Assembly: GCA_026413625.1 (NCBI GenBank)
Contig: JAOAKO010000007.1
Coordinates: forward strand, 1 to 37,715
Direction: 5' to 3'
Source: Microcaldota archaeon
GTDB lineage: Archaea; Micrarchaeota; Micrarchaeia; CABMEP01
Length of the DNA stretch: 37,715 nucleotides
A model generated the notes under the pieces. That model ran no database searches, was not told the origin of the DNA, and saw only the letters and a list, made by a program, of their open reading frames with translations. The position numbers and the translations under genes were made by a program. This document shows positions 16,642 through 23,830 of this stretch, one piece after another (position 1 is the stretch's first letter; each line of letters starts with the position of its first letter).

Positions 16642-16812
16642 TCAGTAGTCTTCGTCTTCGTATTCTTCTTCGTCTTCTACCCAGTCCTCGTCAAATTCTT
16701 CCTCTTCCTCTAACTCTTCTTCGTCTTCATCCTCGTCAAATTCTTCCTCTTCCTCTAACTCTTCATCCTCTTCTTCGTTAGGTTTTTTCTTTTTTGGATC
16801 TTCTTTGGGCAT
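16642..16812 (-). CDS. 56-residue highly acidic protein with an internal repeat
   Basis: This gene is shorter than the ORF-track cutoff; I translated it by hand. It opens MPKEDPKKKKPN and the rest is almost entirely Glu and Asp with a few Leu, Phe, Tyr and one Trp. EELEEEEEFDED occurs twice. The ATG has GGTGAT three bases upstream, a strong archaeal ribosome site, and the frame stays open to a stop, which argues for a real gene rather than a simple-sequence tract. It lies between the convergent surface-protein gene and endA, with the same orientation as endA. Acidic small proteins of this kind can bind basic partners such as histones or ribosomal proteins; no homology supports a specific role. 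Confidence 0.62.
   Translation of the reverse strand: MPKEDPKKKKPNEEEDEELEEEEEFDEDEDEEELEEEEEFDEDWVEDEEEYEDEDY
16685..16774 (-). repeat. Two 45-bp tandem units in the acidic gene
   Basis: An exact 35-nt sequence starting at 16685 recurs at 16730, giving a 45-bp (15-codon) period. The remaining 10 nt differ but stay acidic. It looks like a recent in-frame duplication. Confidence 0.85.
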
Positions 16813-16886
16813 ATTATCACCTTATGGAATCAAAATACTGAGGTATATACTTAATTAAGTATTAAAAATCTTTTCAGAAACGAAGA

Positions 16887-17399
16887 TTACAACTGAGCAG
16901 AAGCAACCTTAAAATATTTTATTTTTTTATCCTCTCGCACTATCGCCAACATCAGGTTTTTTCTTGTCAGTTGCGCAGCGCGAACTAAGCGTTGAAGTTC
17001 TAGTAGGCTTATCCGCTTACCGTCTGACATAACTTCTGTGAGAATATGGCTTCTGCCTTCATTCGGCCTTATCCCTTTTTCATATACTCTTAGAGAGGTT
17101 CCAAAACCATATCCTGTCTTAACAATATAGCCTTTGCTTCTCAAATCGGAATATACTGCATATCTTATATCTATGTCTGGTTCCTTAGCAGCGAATTTTT
17201 TCATAAGTGTCGCGAAATCGACCTTTTTTCCACTTGGCGAAGAAACTTCAATTCTCTTGTTTTCTAGAAGATAAAGCGCTTCTAAAGGTGAAAGTACGAG
17301 CCTATGAGTCTTGTCTATAGTGCCGTACCCCCTGTCATAGAGCAGTTTAACCATATTTTCGTTGTCTTCGACTACAAAATTTTCTATAATGTAAGCCAT
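16887..17399 (-). CDS. endA: tRNA-splicing endonuclease
   Basis: A 170-residue archaeal tRNA-intron endonuclease, the size of the homotetrameric (alpha4) form. It cuts BHB motifs to release introns. The catalytic triad is visible: Tyr106 in SLRVYEKG, His118 in RSHILTEV and Lys147 in QLTRKNLM. The N-terminal domain (about 1-75) precedes the catalytic domain (80-170). The start is supported by GTGAT upstream. Its neighbours on the other side are the histone-fold gene (divergent, 82 bp) and the acidic gene. The window itself holds five introns for it to process. The alpha4 form normally needs a near-ideal BHB, which is worth comparing with the introns seen here. Confidence 0.93.
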   Translation of the reverse strand: MAYIIENFVVEDNENMVKLLYDRGYGTIDKTHRLVLSPLEALYLLENKRIEVSSPSGKKVDFATLMKKFAAKEPDIDIRYAVYSDLRSKGYIVKTGYGFGTSLRVYEKGIRPNEGRSHILTEVMSDGKRISLLELQRLVRAAQLTRKNLMLAIVREDKKIKYFKVASAQL

Positions 17400-17442
17400 A
17401 GTATCACTCGATCTGCCAATATATACTCATCGCATATTAACC

Positions 17443-17450
17443 TTTATAAA
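17443..17450 (+). promoter_or_regulatory. BoxA element before the histone-fold gene
   Basis: TTTATAAA lies 22 nt before GTG 17473, the usual spacing in this window, which raises the chance that transcription begins at or beside that GTG. Confidence 0.45.
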
Positions 17451-17481
17451 TTTCTCTGATAAAATATATTCGGTGATATTT

Positions 17482-17862
17482 ATGGCAGATGAAGAGATAA
17501 AAGAACCAGTCGAGGGGGAAGAGGCAGAAATACTCCCTGAAGAAGACGAAAAGCTTCCTTTTCCAACAGCAAGAGTTGTAAGGATATTAAAGGAAAATAT
17601 GACAAAACCACATCAGATAAGAGCAGAAGTCAAGATAGCCGCAAATGAATTTTTGGGAGAAATACTTAAAGACATAGCGAAGGAAATGGACAAGGAAGAG
17701 GTGTTTACTCTTTCAACAGAGCATTTCAACAAGGCCATCAAGAAATACAAGATGATAGAATATCAGCAGAAGAGAATTGAGAGAATAAAGAAACTTCTTG
17801 AAAAACAGAAAGCAGAGGTTGAAGAGGTTATAATGGAGATAGATCTTTCAAGAGACCTCTGA
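17482..17862 (+). CDS. Histone-fold protein with acidic N-terminal and helical C-terminal tails
   Basis: The 126-residue product has an acidic N-terminal tail (about 1-25). A histone fold of about 65 residues follows: LPFPTARVVRILKE, then VKIAANEFLGEILKDIAKEM, then STEHFNKAIKKYK, aligning with the three helices of archaeal HMf-type histones. It ends in a long charged helix of about 35 residues that is likely a coiled coil. Typical archaeal histones are 65-70 residues without tails. It could be a DNA-packaging histone or a NF-Y/CBF-like histone-fold regulator. Start: ATG 17482 has GGTGAT five bases before it, but boxA spacing points to the in-frame GTG at 17473 (three extra residues). The fold is likely; the DNA-binding role is inference. 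Confidence 0.75.
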   Translation: MADEEIKEPVEGEEAEILPEEDEKLPFPTARVVRILKENMTKPHQIRAEVKIAANEFLGEILKDIAKEMDKEEVFTLSTEHFNKAIKKYKMIEYQQKRIERIKKLLEKQKAEVEEVIMEIDLSRDL

Positions 17863-17893
17863 TCTGTTTATCATTTACTAAGCGTGAGCTATA

Positions 17894-19285
17894 ATGGCGG
17901 AAGAGAAGAAAAAAGATTATAGCTTTGAGCTTTTGGGCGCTTTAGTTCTTTTTCTTCTTTTAGCTTTGCTGTGCTACTTTCGCGTCATCTGTCCGCTACC
18001 CTCATGTCCTGAAAATATGGTTCAGTGCGATAATTGCCCTGGAAATTGTTGTTTGCCAGACGGCAGTTGTCCATGCCCTGCAGGTTCAGTTCCGTGTAGC
18101 ACTTATTGCCCGTCTACATTAAATTGTCCTGGCGGTTGTTGCAATATTGACACATGCGCATGCATAGCTACTCCACAATGCCCTCCAAACACAATTTGGA
18201 GCGAAAGCAGGGGATGTTGCTTGCTTATATCGGGGCCCAATGCAGGCAGCTGCGCAGAAATATGCAGCGTAGATCCAAAAAGAATCGCATGCAGCCTTAA
18301 AGGAATAGACGCATGCGATTCAAACAATTGCTGTCCTTTAGGTTCTTTGGGCTGGGATCAAAATCAAAAATGCTGCATAGATTCCGCAGGAAAATGCATG
18401 AATGTTTGCTTATTAGACAATACAAGAACATCATGCCCTAAGCCAACAGTGGGCGGATGTGATACAGTGGGATGTTGTCCCGCAGGTACATACTGGGATT
18501 CTAATAAAGAATGCTGCTTGACAGAAGAGGGATACTGTTACGGAGATCCTTGCGCAGCTAAGACCTGTCCAGTCGGCCAGGTATGCGTTAACGGGGAATG
18601 CAGAACGCAAGGGGATTTGTGTGCAAATGTAAACTGTCCAGAAGGGCAGGTCTGCAATCCGGCAACCGGACAGTGTTCATCAAACCCATGCGAAGGAGTA
18701 AATTGTCCAGCAGGATACATATGTAAAGATGGGGGTTGCATAGAAGATCCTTGCGCAAATGTTCAGTGCTCTACAGGCCAGATTTGCATTAATGGGGTAT
18801 GTAAGGATAAATGCAGCGTTGTGAACTGTCCAGCAGGCCAGGAATGCGATCCGATGACTGGAGAATGCATTTCTTCAAAATGCAGTTCGGGCACTAGATG
18901 TAACGTGTGCAATTTAGAATTAGGTGTTTGCGGGGGAATAATAGGATCAAAGGCTTGCACTTCTGATTCAGACTGCCAAGGATTGGAATGCTTACCTTCT
19001 GGTTTGTGCGGAACTAGCACATCTGAAGGAGGTACCGGAACTCTTGTAAGTTGCAATTACAGGCCGCCATTCACTTCATGCCCGTCTGATATAATATGCT
19101 CTAATGGTTGCGCAGAGGAGATCAAATGTACAGACAAGAGACTTCCTGAAGGCCAGTGCAAGGGTGTAGGAGAACAATGCACGAGTTCTACGCAATGCTG
19201 CTGCGGAACAAGCTGCCAAATGGTAAACGGTCAAGGATTTTGTTGTCCAGGCGGATTGTGGCAGTGCGGTTACCAATTGGATTAA
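17894..19285 (+). CDS. Extremely cysteine-rich membrane-anchored surface protein
   Basis: The 463-residue protein has a charged N-terminus, one membrane helix (about residues 13-27) and then an all-cysteine-rich extracellular region, with about 78 Cys in total by my count. By the positive-inside rule the N-terminus is cytoplasmic. Three module types are visible: an N-terminal CC/CPC-rich block, two or three ~50-residue repeats of the type CCPxGxxWDxxxxCC, and five tandem ~20-residue units of the type Cx4CPxGQxCxxxxGxC (about residues 218-323). The spacing recalls EGF/TIL-like disulfide modules. It would need an oxidative exterior and disulfide isomerisation; adhesion or metal binding are possible. 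It starts 31 bp after the histone-fold gene and its stop lies 11 bp from the convergent ftsY stop. Confidence 0.82.
   Translation: MAEEKKKDYSFELLGALVLFLLLALLCYFRVICPLPSCPENMVQCDNCPGNCCLPDGSCPCPAGSVPCSTYCPSTLNCPGGCCNIDTCACIATPQCPPNTIWSESRGCCLLISGPNAGSCAEICSVDPKRIACSLKGIDACDSNNCCPLGSLGWDQNQKCCIDSAGKCMNVCLLDNTRTSCPKPTVGGCDTVGCCPAGTYWDSNKECCLTEEGYCYGDPCAAKTCPVGQVCVNGECRTQGDLCANVNCPEGQVCNPATGQCSSNPCEGVNCPAGYICKDGGCIEDPCANVQCSTGQICINGVCKDKCSVVNCPAGQECDPMTGECISSKCSSGTRCNVCNLELGVCGGIIGSKACTSDSDCQGLECLPSGLCGTSTSEGGTGTLVSCNYRPPFTSCPSDIICSNGCAEEIKCTDKRLPEGQCKGVGEQCTSSTQCCCGTSCQMVNGQGFCCPGGLWQCGYQLD
18544..18870 (+). repeat. Five tandem cysteine modules (coding)
   Basis: Five consecutive units of roughly 57-66 bp encode the Cx4CPxGQxCxxxxGxC module. 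Copies are diverged at DNA level but conserve every cysteine, so the repeat is maintained at protein level. Confidence 0.8.
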
Positions 19286-19296
19286 AAAGAGAAATT

Positions 19297-20568
19297 TTAC
19301 GTGTTTTCAGACATTATTCTTTTGACAACGTATTCCTTGTCGAATGGGATTAAGTCGTTATATTCCTGCCCTACTCCGATAAACAAAATAGGCACACCTG
19401 TCGCTTTCTTGACAGATATTATTGTTCCTCCTTTCGCATCGATGTCTAGTTTTGTAAGTATCACTCCATCAAGTTTTACAGCTTCGTTAAACTCAGACAC
19501 CTGCGCCAACAACGCGTTTCCGGTTATTCCTTCGCCAACAAACACCTTTTTATTTGGAGACACTACGCGTTCGATCTTCTTCAATTGTTCTATAAGATTC
19601 CTATTTGTTTCCTGTCTTCCAGCACTGTCTATCAATACAACATCCAGTTTCTTTGCTTCCGCATATCTGATCGCATCAAATGCTACAGCCGCAGGATCCG
19701 ACCCATAATCGTGCTTTATATAAGGCATTTCTAGTTTCTTTGCATGCTCGATTGTCTGCTCTATCGCGGCCGCTCTGAAAGTGTCTGAAGCAGAAATCAC
19801 ACATCTCAATCCGTTTTTCTTAAGATAGAATGCAACCTTGGCTATAGTAGTTGTTTTACCGGCCCCATTCGGACCTACAAACAATATTGAATACGGCTTA
19901 CCCTTTTCTTTTACATGCTTTTGTATTTCACCGATCAAATCGATTTGCTCTTGATCGATAATTTCGGCAATTGATTCATAAATTGAATTGAGAACATGTC
20001 TTTCGATTTCGCTAGATTTTACCTTAGTTCCGACGAGCTTTTTCCTTAAGTTTCCTATTATTTCTTCAGCTACGGGGAGTGCGACATCCGCTGTCAAGAG
20101 CTGCATTTCAAAATCCTCCAATGCGCTCTTTACGTCTTCCTCCTTTATAGTGACTTCAGGAGAAATAACAGACTTAACTTTTGTAATGAGGCTAGTTTTT
20201 ACTTTTATTTCCGCCTCTTTTAATTCCTCCCGCCTCTTCGTTTCTTCTGTTTTTTCTTCTCTCTTGTAAGATTCAACCAATTTCTCCTGGTTTTCGAACA
20301 TATCTTTTTTTTCTGTTTCTTTTTCAGACTTCATTTCCGCTGAGACCTTAAGGCCGCTCTTTTCCTCAGACTTTAAAACCAAACGATGCTCTTCAGGCAT
20401 CTTTTCCTTATTCTGCACCGTTTCGTCCCGTACGCTTTCAGCCTTAACCTTTTCTTTAGAAATAGAAGGGCTTTCAGAAGGCTGAACGGTTTCTTCTTTA
20501 TCCTTCGATATCGACTTTGTTATACTGTTGACTAAGCCAGTGATTTTCTTTTTTAAAATCCCGAACAT
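19297..20568 (-). CDS. ftsY: Signal recognition particle receptor FtsY
   Basis: FtsY is the GTPase receptor that docks SRP-ribosome complexes at the membrane. The tracked ORF starts at 20589, but ATG 20568 (MFGILKKKITG) follows GTGAT and matches FtsY starts, giving 423 residues. An amphipathic basic N-terminal helix (1-20) is followed by a long charged A-type region (about 20-120), the N domain (about 120-222) and the G domain. G-domain motifs: G1 GPNGAGKTT (232-240), DTFRAAA, DSAGRQ and TKLDIDAKGG. The highly charged extension is longer than in many archaea and resembles the acidic A domain of bacterial FtsY, though it is rich in both Lys and Glu. It is the last gene of the ribosomal/translation operon. 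Confidence 0.97.
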   Translation of the reverse strand: MFGILKKKITGLVNSITKSISKDKEETVQPSESPSISKEKVKAESVRDETVQNKEKMPEEHRLVLKSEEKSGLKVSAEMKSEKETEKKDMFENQEKLVESYKREEKTEETKRREELKEAEIKVKTSLITKVKSVISPEVTIKEEDVKSALEDFEMQLLTADVALPVAEEIIGNLRKKLVGTKVKSSEIERHVLNSIYESIAEIIDQEQIDLIGEIQKHVKEKGKPYSILFVGPNGAGKTTTIAKVAFYLKKNGLRCVISASDTFRAAAIEQTIEHAKKLEMPYIKHDYGSDPAAVAFDAIRYAEAKKLDVVLIDSAGRQETNRNLIEQLKKIERVVSPNKKVFVGEGITGNALLAQVSEFNEAVKLDGVILTKLDIDAKGGTIISVKKATGVPILFIGVGQEYNDLIPFDKEYVVKRIMSENT

Positions 20569-20602
20569 AAAATCACTGCAGACCCTCACTTAAGCAGACA
20601 AA

Positions 20603-21022
20603 TTATTCTTTCACTTGCTGCTCTTTCATAATTCGTCTTGCCTCGATGTCTATCTCCTTTAGTCTGTTTGAAATCGCTTCCATGCTCTTAATAAGGTCGT
20701 TCTTTGCGCCTTCAAGCTCCTTTTTCTTGTTCTCAAGGAAACTGATCGTATCCTCAATACTGCTTTCTACAAATACGTTGGCACCTACATTCATAAGTAG
20801 TTTATTCGTCTGCTTAAGCTCCCCTTTTACAAATATTCCTGAGCCAAGATTAAACAAACTTAAGTTGTTTTCCTTCAAAGACTTAAGCGCCTCGATCGTT
20901 TTGTTTATCTCAGCTTCCACTTGTGCAATGGCCCTCATCTGATTTTCTATCTCATGAGCATAATGCTGATGGTAAGAGGCCTCAGCAGCAAGTTGCTCAA
21001 ACTGTTCCTCAACACTTGCCAT
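20603..21022 (-). CDS. pfdA: Prefoldin subunit alpha
   Basis: A 139-residue protein with the prefoldin alpha layout: N-terminal coiled-coil helix (about 5-50), two beta hairpins (LFNLGSGIFVKGEL and LLMNVGANVFVE, about 55-85) and a C-terminal helix. Two alpha and four beta subunits form the jellyfish-shaped chaperone that hands unfolded proteins to the thermosome. The ATG follows GTGAT. It sits 34 bp before ftsY and 13 bp after rplX, the conserved archaeal rplX-pfdA-ftsY order. Confidence 0.94.
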   Translation of the reverse strand: MASVEEQFEQLAAEASYHQHYAHEIENQMRAIAQVEAEINKTIEALKSLKENNLSLFNLGSGIFVKGELKQTNKLLMNVGANVFVESSIEDTISFLENKKKELEGAKNDLIKSMEAISNRLKEIDIEARRIMKEQQVKE

Positions 21023-21035
21023 ATTATCACTTCAA

Positions 21036-21209
21036 CTACATCTTTTCTACTTTATCCACCACAATATCCTTTCTCTTTAAGCCGTGGGAATTTCCCATCA
21101 CCGAATACAGCTTGTGAAGCGCAAATTTCTCATTTTCCGCTTCAATTATTTTGCTAAATTTTTGCTCTTTGTTTTTCATTTTAATTATTCCGATTATTCT
21201 GAATTTCAT
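21036..21209 (-). CDS. rplX: Ribosomal protein LX (eL18a/eL20)
   Basis: This 57-residue protein is too short for the ORF track. It opens MKFRIIGIIKMKN and contains ALHKLYSVMGNSHGLKRKDI, matching the archaeal LX signature (LYSxxGSxHxxKRxxI). It is a large-subunit protein of the archaeal ribosome. The ATG has GGTGA six bases upstream. Its place between the tRNA-binding protein gene and pfdA agrees with the conserved archaeal cluster. Confidence 0.93.
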   Translation of the reverse strand: MKFRIIGIIKMKNKEQKFSKIIEAENEKFALHKLYSVMGNSHGLKRKDIVVDKVEKM

Positions 21210-21236
21210 AATTTCACCCTCTTAGAAGGACCATAA

Positions 21237-21581
21237 TTAATGAACCCTTAGTCCATTTTCAGTTCTTTCGCTCGTAGTAATTAATACTATTTTTCCAGCG
21301 GCGTCCTCCGCCGCAAGTATCATCCCGTTCGATTCTATGCCTCTTATCTTCCTAGGTTTGAGGTTTGCAACTATGATTATTTGTTTTCCAACAATGTCTT
21401 CAGGCTTATAGTTCTGTGCAATACCTGCGACAAGCTCGCGCTGTTCATATCCTAAATCTATCTTCAGCTTAAGAAGCTTATCCGACCCTTCAACCTTTTC
21501 AGCATCTAAAACTGTAGCGGTCCTAAGGTCAACTTTAAGGAATGTGTCGAAATCTATTTTTTCATTCGTATTTTGTTCCAA
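21237..21581 (-). CDS. EMAP/Trbp111-type tRNA-binding domain protein
   Basis: A 114-residue single-domain OB-fold protein. FLKVDLRTATVLDAEKVEGSDKLLKLKIDLG, VAGIAQNYKPED and LKPRKIRGIESNGMILAA are the signature segments of the EMAPII/Trbp111 family, also found as the C-terminal domain of methionyl-tRNA synthetase. As a stand-alone protein it can bind tRNA as a dimer or act in trans on MetRS. The start appears to be a TTG at 21581: GGTGAT lies three bases before it, and no nearby ATG is in frame. It lies inside the ribosomal operon between eif6 and rplX, so it is expected to be co-expressed with the translation machinery. Confidence 0.9.
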   Translation of the reverse strand: MEQNTNEKIDFDTFLKVDLRTATVLDAEKVEGSDKLLKLKIDLGYEQRELVAGIAQNYKPEDIVGKQIIIVANLKPRKIRGIESNGMILAAEDAAGKIVLITTSERTENGLRVH

Positions 21582-21599
21582 ATGATCACCACGATACAG

Positions 21600-22289
21600 C
21601 TACATGAATCCTAAGGCATCAATTATTCTTTGCTGCTCAAAGGCAGTTGTCGTTTCGCCAAAAATGACTGATTTATTATTGCCAACCAGGCAAAGAGATA
21701 TGAACGGAACTCCCCCATTGGCGGTTGCGACGCCTCCGCTTATTTGAAGCGTTTCTTCTATGAGGTCAAGCTCATCTTCAGCCAAACCCGGATGAGCAAC
21801 AAATCCGTTATCGTTTGCGAATATTACGCTCCCTATGACACTGAATTTCTTAAGATGGATTTCGCTTACCTCGACATCTAGGTTGTCCCTTATTTTCTGA
21901 ATGATGTTTTTTTGCTTCATTTTCGGGTTGATTATGCAATGCTTGTTGTTGACAACCATATTGTTCGATAGGGCCGTAAATTCAGTATCAAGCATGTCTA
22001 CATTCAAATCCAATCCAATTTCCTTAATTTTTTGCTTAACAGTCTGAAACTCGTAATCAAGCATTACGTTTGAAAACAATATTCCGTTGTCATTCATAAC
22101 TGTGTAAAGGCCGCTTAGCGGACTTCCGAATATATTTACGTTTATTTCCTTTGTTTCCAGTATATCACAGACCCTTGAAAATTTTTCAGGCCTGTTTATC
22201 GGCATAACGGTCAGAGATGAATTGCTTTTCATGAAGAGGCCAATATACGGGTTTCCATAGAAGCCGATCTTGTTTAATTTTCCAATCAT
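21600..22289 (-). CDS. eif6: Translation initiation factor aIF6
   Basis: A 229-residue aIF6, the anti-association factor that binds the large ribosomal subunit and keeps it from the small subunit until release. The five-fold repeat is readable: GNPYIGLFMKSN, FGSPLSGLYTVMNDNG, LSNNMVVNNKHCIINPKM, IGSVIFANDNGFVAHPG and GGVPFISLCLVGNNK. The tracked ORF starts at GTG 22298, inside the end of rpl31e; ATG 22289 (MIGKLNKIGFYG) has AAGTGAG five bases upstream and matches the family start. It follows rpl31e with a 5-bp gap, a conserved archaeal order. Confidence 0.95.
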   Translation of the reverse strand: MIGKLNKIGFYGNPYIGLFMKSNSSLTVMPINRPEKFSRVCDILETKEINVNIFGSPLSGLYTVMNDNGILFSNVMLDYEFQTVKQKIKEIGLDLNVDMLDTEFTALSNNMVVNNKHCIINPKMKQKNIIQKIRDNLDVEVSEIHLKKFSVIGSVIFANDNGFVAHPGLAEDELDLIEETLQISGGVATANGGVPFISLCLVGNNKSVIFGETTTAFEQQRIIDALGFM

Positions 22290-22294
22290 TTTTC

Positions 22295-22636
22295 TCACTT
22301 GCTACCCTTCTCTTCCTTGTTTTCCTGCTTCTTTTTCTCTTCTTTTTTGCTCTTTTCAGCTTTTTCGTCCTTCTTTGCGCTTGCCTCTGGCAGCGTAACA
22401 ACCACTACCCCGCTTTTTTCGTCTTTGGTTATTTTGATTTTTATTTTTTTAAGAGGAAATCTGCTTCCGTTTTTATAAAGTTCCTTTGTGACTTCATTGT
22501 CTATTTTAACATCAAGGTAATCTGACTTAGAGTGCCTTGCTACGATCTCTTTAAGCAACTTTATAACCACCATTCTTCTCTTTGTTCTTGGCTTTTCATA
22601 TGCCTTTTTTAAATTTGCAATCATGATTTTTTCCAT
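22295..22636 (-). CDS. rpl31e: Ribosomal protein eL31
   Basis: A 113-residue large-subunit protein of the archaeal/eukaryotic type. The core (about 1-85) contains RTKRRMVVIKLLKEIVARH, DVKIDNEV and SRFPLKKIKIKI, typical of L31e. A 25-residue Lys/Glu-rich tail after residue 88 is longer than in most archaeal L31e proteins and is probably disordered. The start follows AGGTGAT. It lies 9 bp after rpl39e and 5 bp before eif6 and is certainly part of the operon. Confidence 0.95.
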   Translation of the reverse strand: MEKIMIANLKKAYEKPRTKRRMVVIKLLKEIVARHSKSDYLDVKIDNEVTKELYKNGSRFPLKKIKIKITKDEKSGVVVVTLPEASAKKDEKAEKSKKEEKKKQENKEEKGSK

Positions 22637-22645
22637 TAAATCACC

Positions 22646-22813
22646 TCATTCTTTTTCTCGTGCTCTAAGTTTTTTACTTCTCCAATGCCTTCTTTTCGGA
22701 TTTGTGCTAACTCTTCTACCGGTTTTCAGCCTAACAAATATCGGAACAGGTTTTGCAGACTTGGCTGCGCTCGCCAATCTTCTTTTTTTAACGGCACTTT
22801 TTTTGCTTCCCAT
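22646..22813 (-). CDS. rpl39e: Ribosomal protein eL39
   Basis: A 55-residue, strongly basic protein too short for the ORF track. After a slightly extended N-terminus ([20 protein letters not shown]) it carries [15 protein letters not shown] and [13 protein letters not shown], the L39e hallmark that lines the exit tunnel. The ATG follows GTGAT. Its stop lies 9 bp before rpl31e and its start abuts the pdcd5 stop, as in the conserved pdcd5-rpl39e-rpl31e-eif6 order. Confidence 0.95.
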   Translation of the reverse strand: MGSKKSAVKKRRLASAAKSAKPVPIFVRLKTGRRVSTNPKRRHWRSKKLRAREKE

Positions 22814-22814
22814 A

Positions 22815-23084
22815 TCACTTCCTCCTTATTTGAATTTTAGTTTCAGGCTGCTTTGATACAGCCAAATTCATATTAATTATCGTTATCAGTTCCCTTTCAG
22901 AAACCCTTCTTTTTATTTTCTGATAGTAATGAATGACTGCATTTGCGACTTTTAGATAAAGCTCTGGATTCGACAGCCTAACATTCATCAGACGCTCATA
23001 AGCCTTTTCTTCGAGAACCACACTCAAAGCCTTCTTCAATTGAAGTTCGGCTTGTTGTGCGGCTAAAGCTTTATCCTCTTCCAA
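22815..23084 (-). CDS. PDCD5-family DNA-binding protein
   Basis: An 89-residue protein of the PDCD5/TFAR19 family: an N-terminal charged helix ([23 protein letters not shown]), a core three-helix bundle with [18 protein letters not shown], and a terminal basic tail KIQIRRK. Archaeal members bind nucleic acid weakly; their physiological role is not settled. It is in the rps19e-pdcd5-rpl39e block conserved in many archaea. The start is assigned from the track and preceded by AAGGTGAGACC. Confidence 0.92.
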   Translation of the reverse strand: MEEDKALAAQQAELQLKKALSVVLEEKAYERLMNVRLSNPELYLKVANAVIHYYQKIKRRVSERELITIINMNLAVSKQPETKIQIRRK

Positions 23085-23096
23085 GGTCTCACCTTC

Positions 23097-23513
23097 TTAT
23101 TGTTTCGCAACTTGCTTTGCAACGCTGTTAAGAAGTGAGATTCCTTTTTTAGTAACAAATCTTCCTTTTTTGTCTTTAGATATCAAATTTGCCTTTTCAA
23201 GCTGCTGCAATGCCTTTCTAATTATTGAACCTCCGGCTTTAGTTGCATGCATTCTCCCGCTTTTGCTTCCAGGCTTTCCTCCAAATCTTTCTCGTAGAGT
23301 GCTGACCCCCATGGGTCCGTCTATGTAAAGGGCTCTGAGTATGGATGCACATCTTACATACCAGAAATCTTCATCTTGCGGCACTCTCTCGCGATGCGCT
23401 CCGCTTTTCACGTAGTAAATCCATTCTGGAGGCATTACAACCTTATCTTGCTTAAGTTTCTCAGCAACTCCTTTTATCAGTTTATTAGGTTCTACATCGA
23501 ACGCAGTAATCAT
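23097..23513 (-). CDS. rps19e: Ribosomal protein eS19
   Basis: The 138-residue product matches small-subunit protein S19e: MITAFDVEPNKLI, PPEWIYYVKSGAHRERVPQD, RCASILRALYI, GVSTLRERFGG and GGSIIRKALQQLEKANLI. The tracked ORF starts at 23540, but ATG 23513 begins at the family start, overlaps the region just after the rnp4 stop and follows GAGGGATT, so I use it. Length is normal (about 140-150). It is the second gene of the operon. Confidence 0.96.
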   Translation of the reverse strand: MITAFDVEPNKLIKGVAEKLKQDKVVMPPEWIYYVKSGAHRERVPQDEDFWYVRCASILRALYIDGPMGVSTLRERFGGKPGSKSGRMHATKAGGSIIRKALQQLEKANLISKDKKGRFVTKKGISLLNSVAKQVAKQ

Positions 23514-23514
23514 T

Positions 23515-23814
23515 TCAATCCCTCTTTTTAGAATAACCAAAACGCCTCAAAGAACCGCATGCGCACACATACTCAACGGCTTTCAGGCGTTTATTTAATC
23601 TTATTTTAACATTATACCCGGGAATCCATATTGTATTACATATCTTACATATTCTTTTTTTAAATCTTTTCGGAATTCCAACTCTATATCTAGAAGAGAG
23701 CTTTCTTGCGAGAAACACATATCTTTTGGTTCTTTCAGGATTTTTTTTTACAAACTGTTCTGCAAGAGCCAACAACCACTCTATTCTCTCCAGAACCAGC
23801 TCTCTTTTATTCAT
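23515..23814 (-). CDS. rnp4: RNase P protein subunit Rnp4 (Rpp21)
   Basis: A 99-residue protein with an N-terminal helical part (AEQFVKKNPERTKRYVFLARKLSSRY, about 17-42) and a C-terminal zinc ribbon with Cys56, Cys59, Cys84 and Cys86 (CKIC...CAC). This is the Rpp21/Rnp4 pattern. The protein pairs with Rpp29 on the RNase P RNA to process tRNA 5' ends. It is the first gene of the operon, and tRNA-Ile lies immediately upstream on the same strand (16-bp gap), so the two may share a transcript. The ribosome site is unclear. Confidence 0.9.
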   Translation of the reverse strand: MNKRELVLERIEWLLALAEQFVKKNPERTKRYVFLARKLSSRYRVGIPKRFKKRICKICNTIWIPGYNVKIRLNKRLKAVEYVCACGSLRRFGYSKKRD

Positions 23815-23830
23815 TTTTTAAACCTTTAAG

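Noticed and set aside
18544-18870. Regular spacing of repeats as a CRISPR-like or satellite array
   Set aside because: The copies are diverged at DNA level, keep frame and conserve cysteines, so this is a protein-repeat region.
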